This document shows, piece after piece, positions 5,499-6,019 of a stretch of DNA of 6,019 nucleotides (the stretch's first letter is position 1; every line of letters begins with the position of its first letter). The translations under genes and the position numbers were made by a program. This DNA is from Deltaproteobacteria bacterium (GTDB taxonomy: Bacteria; Desulfobacterota; Desulfuromonadia; Desulfuromonadales; BM103), in assembly GCA_006226895.1 (NCBI GenBank), contig SBFN01000090.1:1-6019 (forward strand), given 5' to 3'. Below the pieces are notes generated by a model. That model saw only the letters and a program-made list of their open reading frames with translations. It had not been told where the DNA came from and did not search any database.

Positions 5499-6019
5499 GA
5501 CCCCCTTGTTCGGCATCACTCTCACTCTTGTCACCTTCCTGCTATCGCAGAAATTCTATCGACGCGTCGGTAAGGTCTGGGCTAATCCGGTGCTGATTTC
5601 GATTGTTTCGATCATCCTGCTGCTGCAGCTCTTTGACCTTGAATATCGCGATTATGCCCGCGGCGGCGATGTCCTGGTTTTTTTGCTGGGCCCATCGGTG
5701 GTCGCTCTGGCGATTCCTCTTTATCAGCGTCGTGAAGAGATCTGGAAGCGCAAGAGGCCAATTATGGTGGGCATCTTTGCCGGTTCTCTCGCGTCAATCA
5801 TTTCTGCCTGTGGATTGGCCTGGGTCCTCGGCGGTAGCCGTGAAGTCATCCTCTCACTGGCACCCAAGTCCGTTACCACGCCGATCGCAATCAGCATCGT
5901 CGACAAGATCGGTGGCATCGCACCCTTAACGGCAGCGCTCGTTGTCCTGACAGGTTGCATCGGTGCTGTCTGTGGCCCGGAATTTTGTGCCCGTCTTGGG
6001 ATAACCTCGCCGGTTGCCA
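5491..6019 (+). CDS. lrgB: LrgB/CidB family membrane protein (3'-truncated by window edge)
   Basis: The frame stays open to the window end, giving 176 visible residues of a family usually about 230 long, so roughly the last quarter is missing. Visible hallmarks are the NPVLISI segment (32-38), LGPSVVALAIPLYQRR (66-81), LAPKSVTTPIAISI (123-136) and the LTGCIGAVCGPE segment (153-164). Hydrophobic helices lie at about 5-20, 32-50, 60-78, 90-113 and 143-161. LrgB is the larger partner of LrgA in the inner membrane; the pair is implicated in lysis control and in transport of small carboxylates such as pyruvate. The chosen ATG overlaps the lrgA stop by 8 bases, and GGGG at 5481-5484 serves as ribosome binding site. 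In-frame ATGs at 5476 and 5479 would add up to five residues but are less well placed. Confidence 0.94.
   Translation, partial: MLETPLFGITLTLVTFLLSQKFYRRVGKVWANPVLISIVSIILLLQLFDLEYRDYARGGDVLVFLLGPSVVALAIPLYQRREEIWKRKRPIMVGIFAGSLASIISACGLAWVLGGSREVILSLAPKSVTTPIAISIVDKIGGIAPLTAALVVLTGCIGAVCGPEFCARLGITSPVA

Overview
The window is a compact, entirely plus-strand bacterial chromosome segment carrying seven protein genes, two of them cut by the window edges. The order is mutL (5' end missing), miaA, hfq, a DUF512/PDZ radical-SAM-like gene, a TPR-repeat gene, lrgA (cidA-like) and lrgB (3' end missing). The mutL-miaA-hfq order is widespread in Proteobacteria. Three points suggest a deltaproteobacterium of the Desulfuromonas/Geobacter type (Desulfuromonadales): the DUF512 iron-sulfur protein, an Hfq that starts with an SPFNIQDQYLNQARKER-like segment, and a degenerate palindrome built from gcgaag/gcaaag units. 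This assignment is an inference from protein and repeat character, not from a database search.

Region 1 (1-2806) is a translation-coupled housekeeping block. mutL and miaA share one base (TAATG), and hfq starts 16 bases after the miaA stop behind a strong Shine-Dalgarno. A stem-loop followed by a T-rich tract (2762-2806) ends the block, so hfq is its last gene here. The products act in mismatch repair, tRNA A37 prenylation and sRNA-based post-transcriptional control. MutL has a complete metal-dependent endonuclease motif. Hfq keeps its proximal-face and rim residues but has unusual residues at the distal face.

Region 2 (2838-4136) is one gene, a 432-residue DUF512-family protein with a PDZ-like N-terminus and a CxxxCxxC cluster motif. 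Its biochemical function is not established.

Region 3 (4137-4347) is the only substantial gap (211 bases). It holds an imperfect palindrome of about 91 bases made of degenerate gcgaag/gcaaag units. It looks like a decayed copy of a dispersed intergenic repeat, and it ends just upstream of the next ribosome binding site.

Region 4 (4348-6019) is a tight cluster. It encodes a soluble TPR protein with six regular 34-residue repeats, then LrgA and LrgB, two membrane proteins. LrgA starts 2 bases after the TPR stop, and LrgB overlaps LrgA by 8 bases. LrgAB-type pairs are linked to murein hydrolase/lysis control and, in several organisms, to export or uptake of pyruvate, glycolate or other small carboxylates. 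The TPR gene may be their partner.

No tRNA, rRNA, CRISPR array, insertion sequence or phage gene was seen. The most interesting signals are the Hfq distal-face substitutions, the palindromic element, the TPR-LrgAB coupling, and homopolymer tracts inside mutL and the DUF512 gene.
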